From: Artemia franciscana
Taxonomy: Eukaryota; Arthropoda; Branchiopoda; Anostraca; Artemiidae
Direction of reading: 5' to 3'
Length of the DNA: 64,000 nucleotides
Assembly (NCBI RefSeq): GCF_032884065.1
Contig: NC_088872.1
Coordinates: 35,064,917-35,128,916, forward strand
A program made the position numbers and the translations under genes. This document shows, piece by piece, positions 56,603 through 64,000 of this stretch. Each line of letters opens with the position of its first letter. Positions within the stretch are counted from its first letter, which is position 1. Under the pieces are notes generated by a model. The model saw nothing but the letters and a program-made list of their open reading frames with translations. It was not told where the DNA came from and made no database searches.

Positions 56603-56608
<6 letters not shown>
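55862..56608 (+). mobile_element. Non-autonomous Helitron, plus strand, lacking its 3' hairpin
   Basis: The 5' end TCTATATATATAAAAATAAG is at 55862. It is followed by a cluster of TGACGTCA words (55906-56020), GACCGGGACACAGGGAATA repeats (56032-56420) and the helicase 3' fossil (56408-56590). The (TA)n at 56609 leads into a minus-strand Helitron 3' end, so this copy is joined head-on to the array. Confidence 0.75.
56032..56420 (+). repeat. GACCGGGACAC minisatellite inside Helitron
   Basis: A unit of about 28 bases, GACCGGGACACAGGGAATA then TAAATGAC, with variants. The same array is seen in complement at 22740-23180, 47320-47470, 57680-57820, 59395-59725 and 60800-61110. Confidence 0.85.

Positions 56609-56695
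<87 letters not shown>
56609..56695. repeat. (TA)n microsatellite
   Basis: Pure TA at the head-on Helitron junction. Confidence 0.95.
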
Positions 56696-56696
<1 letters not shown>

Positions 56697-56857
56697 TAGC
56701 TGTTAGGGTGGCGCTTCGCGCCACCCCAACACCTAGTTGGTGGGGGCGCTTCGCACCCCCCCCCCAAGCCCCCCCGCGCGCGTAAGTCGTTACGCGCCAT
56801 ATTAGTTACGCGCCATTGTAGTTATGTCCCTATGTCCCACCTGTGAATATAGATATG

Positions 56858-56954
<97 letters not shown>

Positions 56955-57103
56955 TAGCTGTTGGGGTGGCGCTTCGCGCCACCCCAACACCTAGTTGGTG
57001 GGGGCGCTTAGCTCCCCCCCCCAAGCCCCCCCGCGCGCGTAAGTCGTTACGCGCCATATTAGTTACGCGCCATTGTAGTTGTGTCCCACCTGTGAATATA
57101 GAT

Positions 57104-57178
<75 letters not shown>
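56696..57178 (-). mobile_element. Two solo Helitron 3' ends in series
   Basis: Each unit has CTAG (56696, 56954), the hairpin GTTGGGGTGGCGC or a one-base variant, CCCCCCGCGCGCGTAAGTCG, CCCACCTGTGAATATAGATA and a (TA)n of differing length. The third copy, at 57179, is attached to a full element. Confidence 0.85.
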
Positions 57179-59185
<2,007 letters not shown>

Positions 59186-60586
59186 TATATATATATTTTT
59201 AACTACGTAAAACTTGCAAATATACAACATTCTTTGCTGTCCCATTGTCTGTGCATATAAATAGATTGTCAGGTTTACCGACTCTTGAACATACAACATA
59301 TAATGGTCCATGGGAAAACAATCCGTATTCAGATCTATACCTCATGATTCTAATGATTGCCCTTGAGCTTTGTTGATGGTGATTGCTAATCGACCATTCC
59401 CTGAGTCGCCATCGTCATTTATATATCCCCCTGTGCACCCCGGCGTCCCCTTTGTAGTTATGTCCCTGTGTCCCGGTCGTCATTTATATTCCCTGTGTCC
59501 CGGTCGTCATTTGTGTCCCGGTGTTCCAGTCTGTGATTTCTCTTTGAGTGTCCCGGGTGTCATTTATATTCCTTGTGTCCCGGTGTCCCGGTCGTCATTT
59601 ATATCCCCCTGTGCCCCCCGGCGTCCCCATTGTAGTTGTGTCCCTGTGTCCCGGTCGTCATTTATATTCCCTGTGTCCCGGTCGTCATTTGTATCCCGGT
59701 GTCCCGGTCTGTATATACATTCGTTTTTTAGTTTTGTTTTTTTTTAGTTTTCTTTTTCTCTTATTTTTCAGTTTTTTCCTTTTTTTTAGTTTTTTCTTTT
59801 TTAGTTTTTAGTTTTTTTTTAGTTTTTTACCTTTTTTTAGTTTTTTTAGTTTTTTAGTTTTTTAGCTTTTTTAGTTTTTTTATTAGTTTTTAGTTTTTTT
59901 TTTAGTTTTTGCCTTTTTTTAGTTTTTTCAGTTTTTTTTAGTTTTTTGTTTTTTACCTTTTTTTAGTTTTTTTTAGTTTTTTAGCTTTTTTAGTTTTTTT
60001 CTTTTTAGTTTTTTTTGTAGTTTTTACCTTTTTTAGTTTTTTTTCTTCTTTTGTATTAGTGTGAAATAATTCAGACGTCATATGCGGACAAACACGACGT
60101 CACTCGACAGACAGACAGACAGACATAACCCAGAAAACAACTTATTTTTATATATATTTATTCATATTTTTTTAGTTTTCTTTTTCTCTTTTATTTTTCA
60201 GTTTTTTCCTTTTTTTTAGTTTTTTTCTTTTTTAGTTTTTAGTTTTTTTTAGTTTTTTACCTTTTTTTAGTTTTTTTTAGTTTTTTTAGTTTTTTAGCTT
60301 TTTTAGTTTTTTTATTAGTTTTTATTTTTTTTTTCTAGTTTTTGCCTTTTTTTATTTTTTCAGTTTTTTTTTAGTTATTAGATTTTTACCTTTTTTTTAG
60401 TTTTTTTTAGTTTTTTAGCTTTTTAGTTTTTTTTTCTTTTTAGTTTTTTTGTAGTTTTTACCTTTTTTAGTTTTTTCTTCTTTTGTATTAGTGTGAAATA
60501 ATTCAGACGTCATATGCGGACAAACATGACGTCACCTGATCCATCCACAGATCCACACACAGACAACTTATTTTTATATATATAGA
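59186..60586 (-). mobile_element. Helitron copies fused head to tail, without 3' hairpins
   Basis: The next helicase 3' fossil starts right after the previous 5' end (59196). A 5'-type end follows at 60139-60165, then a second 5' section running to the complement of the 5' end at 60560-60586. The 3' hairpin and (TA)n part are absent at these internal junctions. Confidence 0.7.
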
Positions 60587-61796
60587 TAGATATGTTTTTA
60601 ACTACGTAAAACTTGCGAATATACAACATTCTTTGCTGTCCCATTGTCTGTGCATATAAATAGATTGTCAGGTTTACCGACTCTTGAACATGCAACATAT
60701 AATGGTCCATGGGAAAACAATCCGTATTCAGATCTATACCTCATGATTCTAATGATTGCCCTTGAGCTTTGTTGATGGTGATTGCTAATCGACCATTCCC
60801 TGAGTCGCCATCGTCATTTATATATCCCCCTGTGCACCCCGACGTCCCCTTTGTAGTTATGTCCCTGTGTTCGGTCGTCATTTATATTCCCTGTGTCCCG
60901 GTCGTCATTTGTGTCCCGGTGTTCCAGTCTGTGATTTCTCTTTGAGTGTCCCGGGCGTCATTTATATTCCTTGTGTCCCGGTGTCCCGGTCGTCATTTAT
61001 ATCCCCCTGTGCCCCCCGGCGTCCCCATTGTAGTTGTGTCCCTGTGTCCCGGTCGTCATTTATATTCCCTGTGTCCCGGTCGTCATTTGTATCCCGGTGT
61101 CCCGGTCTGTATATACATTCGTTTTTTAGTTTTGTTTTTCTCCTTTATTTTTTTCCTTTTTTCTTTTTTTTCTTTTTTAGTTTATTTAGATTTTTAGATT
61201 TTTTAGTTTTTTAATTAGTTTTTAGTTTTTTTGTAGTTTTTACCATTTTTTTAGTTTTTTTAAATTTTTTTTTTACTTATGTCCTGGTCGTCATTTATAC
61301 TCCCTGTGTCCCGGTCGTCATTTGTGTCTCGGTGCTTTGTTGATTGCTAATTTATATTATATTTATATTTATATTTTTTATATTTATTAATATTTTTTTA
61401 GTTCTCTTTTTCTCTTATTTTTCAGTTTATTCCTTTTTTTTTAGTTTTTTCTTTTTTAGTTTTTAGTTTTTTTTTGTTTTTTACCTTTTTTTAGTTTTTT
61501 TAGTTTTTTTAGTTTTTTAGCTTTTTTAGTTTTTTTTATTAGTTTTTAGTTTTTTTCTAGTTTTTGCCTTTTTTTTAGTTTTTTCAGTTTTTTTTAGTTT
61601 TTAGTTTTTTACCTTTTTTTAGTTTTTTTTTAGTTTTTTAGCTTTTTTAGTTTTTTTTCTTTTTAGTTTTTTTTGTAGTTTTTACCTTTTTTAGTTTTTT
61701 TTCTTCTTTTGTATTAGTGTGAAATAATTCAGACGTCATATGCGGACAAACACGACGTCACTCGACAGACAGACAGACAGACATAACCCACAAACA
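60587..61796 (-). mobile_element. Helitron segment joined to the helicase coding region
   Basis: The helicase 3' fossil (60593-60800), TCCCGGT repeats, TTTTTAG tracts and GTCTGTCTGTCTG/TGACGTC words run up to 61796. The expected 5' end (TCTATATATATAAAAATAAG) is replaced by helicase sequence. Confidence 0.7.
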
Positions 61797-64000
61797 AGCT
61801 TTGGTGGGTTTATATTTCTTAAAAGTATTATTGGTACGCCTATTTTTAGTTGTAGCACGTGTGGTGGAAACCCTGAAAGATCTATGGAATTTAAAAATTC
61901 AGATGGATAATTAACTGCTTCATTTGGTTCCAAAACTGTGTCGACTGACTTGTAAAGGACTGCCTGGTCTCGAATCTTGGTCAAAACAATATTGTTGATT
62001 TCGTGGACGTCAATATTTTTGGGTGCGAGAATCGCTCTTTCACTTAGCCATTTATTGTTTTTATAATTTTTTAGAATATTCGAAAATACTTTTTCAATCA
62101 ATTCATTTTTGGACGTCACTAAATTACAGAAATCAGCAGGTAGTTGTATACGTCCTGAAATTGAGTCTACTGGGAGCTTTCCGTTTCCAATTGCCAGCAA
62201 TTGATCTGAAAATGTATGACCAGAGTCATCGTTTTGCAATCGGACACGCATATTTGTAGTTAATTTTAATATTTTTACGTGTGCCCATAAATTAGAATTT
62301 TTCAGGCAAGCATTCATTTCGTCTGCAGGAGTTGATTTAGGTATTATAGGTAATGTTTGCCTGAAATCTCCCGCAAGCAATATTAATGTGCTGCCAAAGG
62401 GTTTCGACTTCCCTCTCAAATCTTTCAAGCATTGATCCAGAGCCTCGAGCGATTTTTTGTGTGCCATGTGCACTCATCCCAAATAATAAGTTTGCATTGC
62501 TGCAATACCTTACCCATCCCAGATGATTTGGAAATATTGCACGTGGGAGTTTCTGTAGAATGCAAATTCAGAGGCAATTTCAAAGCGGAATGAGCAGTTC
62601 TTCCACCAGGCAGCAATGTTGCGGCTATTCCGGACGACGCAATTGCCAACGCTATATCATTTTTTGATCGAATTGATGCCAGAATCAGTTTTATCACAAA
62701 TGTTTTACCAGTACCTCCTGGCGCATCCAAAAAGAAAATTTCTCCAACGTTGTTATCGACACAATGCATTATCGTATCATAAATGTCTTTTTGTTCCGAC
62801 GTTAACTTGGAAATGTTATTTTGTACATACGACAATAGATCACTCGTACTGTAACTTTGTTCACGATCCTACACACATGTCGAAACAGCAGCGATACGGT
62901 TAGGTGAAGGCATTCCCAAATCCTGAAGAGGTTTGTTTCCCATACGTACGCACAAATCTTCTATAATAACTAAAGTGTAGTTATAAATTTCTGATGTAAA
63001 ATCAAAAGTCATATCTGACGTCTCTAACTGTTTTCGATGGAGTATATCTTCGGACATTTTTGACTTATATTTTTCCCATAACTCTGTAGGAGCTGATGGA
63101 GAGCAATTTGTTAAAATGATGCCAAACAATGCACGAATTTGACTTGGGGTTGACGTTTCGCACGCGTCATTGATGCAGTTATCCCAGTGTTGGTCATTCT
63201 CCAATAAATTCAGAGCTTGGCATGCACTACGGTAAGTGTCATGTATAGTACCGTTTACAGTTCTCAAATACTCAAAGGATGTCGGACCGGGTAAATTCAC
63301 CAAAAGCAGGCGTAGAAAGAAGCATTCATGTTGATTGGGGTGAACGGTGTAGAGTCTTCCTATCGTGGTATCTTTGAAGATGGTAGGTTGGCCGTCGACT
63401 GACTTACCCTGTTTTCGACGTTCAAATACTTTATTTTTAGTATTCCACGTGTAATACGAAGGCACTTCAGTATACAGCAGTTTTTTTTTTGCAAAAGAAT
63501 CATTTTTGCAAAGCGAAAAAAAAGCTGTTAATGTTGTATCCGGTGGATTCAGGACTCTTTGTTGCACGTTGGTTTCCGTGAAATAAACACGTTGACCATT
63601 CTGTAAATGTACCGCTAAGTGAACAACAGCTGGACTACGTTCATGTATCGGAAATGAAAGAATTCGCCAAACAGCTTCATTACTGCTTATGTATATTCCA
63701 GCCTGATATTGTACGATTTCGTCGAAATCTTTGATTTCGGGCTGCAAGCCAAAAACTGCCATGTCACTGCCTTTGTTGACGTATTTACATATGTATTTGA
63801 TTGCCTTTACGGAGTTACAGTATTCAAAGTTTATGTGTGCATTAAATGTTTTTGATAATAATGGGGAATATGGAACAACCCACTGGTTATCTACTTCGAT
63901 GGTGGTACCGTTACGCTTCTTTATTATTGCTGTTTTACCGCCATCTTCAGTAGATCTTCTTCTGTATTGTGGGTAACCATCATTGCCAGTAATTGTGTTT
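61797..64000 (-). pseudogene. Helitron Rep-helicase, C-terminal part of Rep region plus Pif1-like helicase (partial)
   Basis: Enters from the right edge. The end of the Rep-type region (VDNQWVVPYSPLLSKTFNAH, IKYICKYVNKGSDMAVF; 63950-63750) is followed by a middle domain and the helicase: LTSEQKDIYDTIM, Walker A DAPGGTGKTFVIKLIL (about 62701-62727 core), GIAATLLPGGRTAHSALKLP, Walker B LIIWDECT (about 62470-62490), MAHKKSLEALDQCLKDLRG, LAGDFRQTLPIIP, TTNMRV and VPIILLRNINPPKL, where it stops matching. An in-frame TAG at 62869 and a frame change between DECT and MAHK (about 62470) break it. The last helicase motif (TINKAQGQ, VACSRVG) is missing here but is found 1 kb lower at 60593-60800. It would unwind DNA for rolling-circle transposition. 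Confidence 0.85.

Overview
The window reads as repeat-dense nuclear DNA of an arthropod, possibly a crustacean; the species cannot be told from the sequence. Reasons: the one intact-looking gene has a GT-AG intron, a TATA box and a TCAGT initiator in the arthropod arrangement. Almost everything else is eukaryotic mobile DNA (Helitrons, Helentron-like elements, a Naiad-type Penelope-like element, LINEs, SINEs, a hAT scrap) with long (TA)n tracts. No bacterial-style gene, rRNA or functional tRNA was found. There is one 100-N assembly gap (42699-42798).

The host signal is a duplicated unit around a small gene for a secreted, Gly/Tyr-rich peptide. Copy C (7810-7818 joined to 9964-10311, +) looks intact at 118 residues. 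Copy E (39207-40655, +) has the same structure but a one-base frameshift. Copy B (about 2305-3763, -) is a decayed inverted copy facing C. Copy D (29050-29171, +) is a 3' remnant beside a Naiad insertion. Copies A (1-1159) and F (48019-48400) are flanks only. Downstream of several copies lies the same broken double-jelly-roll capsid-like fossil, so gene and fossil were duplicated as one block. A and E flanks are nearly identical, so that duplication is recent.

Layout: 1-4110, copy A flank, Helitron 5' ends, (TA)n and inverted copy B. 4170-7500, a LINE nested in an opposite-strand LINE, then a large palindrome. 7500-12830, copy C with a Helentron-like element in its intron, then a SINE. 13345-19967, Helentron-like elements, tandem repeats, a foldback repeat and a LINE ORF1-like frame. 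19968-22329, a 73-bp minisatellite between (TA)n blocks. 22330-29049, a Helitron and a tandem Naiad element. 29050-31575, copy D and fossil. 31590-37930, two minus-strand LINEs. 39000-42442, copy E and fossil. 42443-49700, Helitrons, gap, hAT scrap, LINE, foldback, copy F flank and SINE. 49700-55840, mostly unrecognised sequence plus Helentron-like elements. 55862-64000, a head-to-tail Helitron array leading into a Rep/helicase coding region on the minus strand that runs off the right edge.

The most notable points are: (1) the Naiad-type element with endonuclease before reverse transcriptase, as two tandem copies inside (TA)n; (2) the GY-peptide cluster co-duplicated with a capsid fossil; (3) a non-autonomous family with Helentron hallmarks, whose long hairpin arms differ between copies but match within a copy; (4) the tandem Helitron array with a helicase/5'-end chimera.
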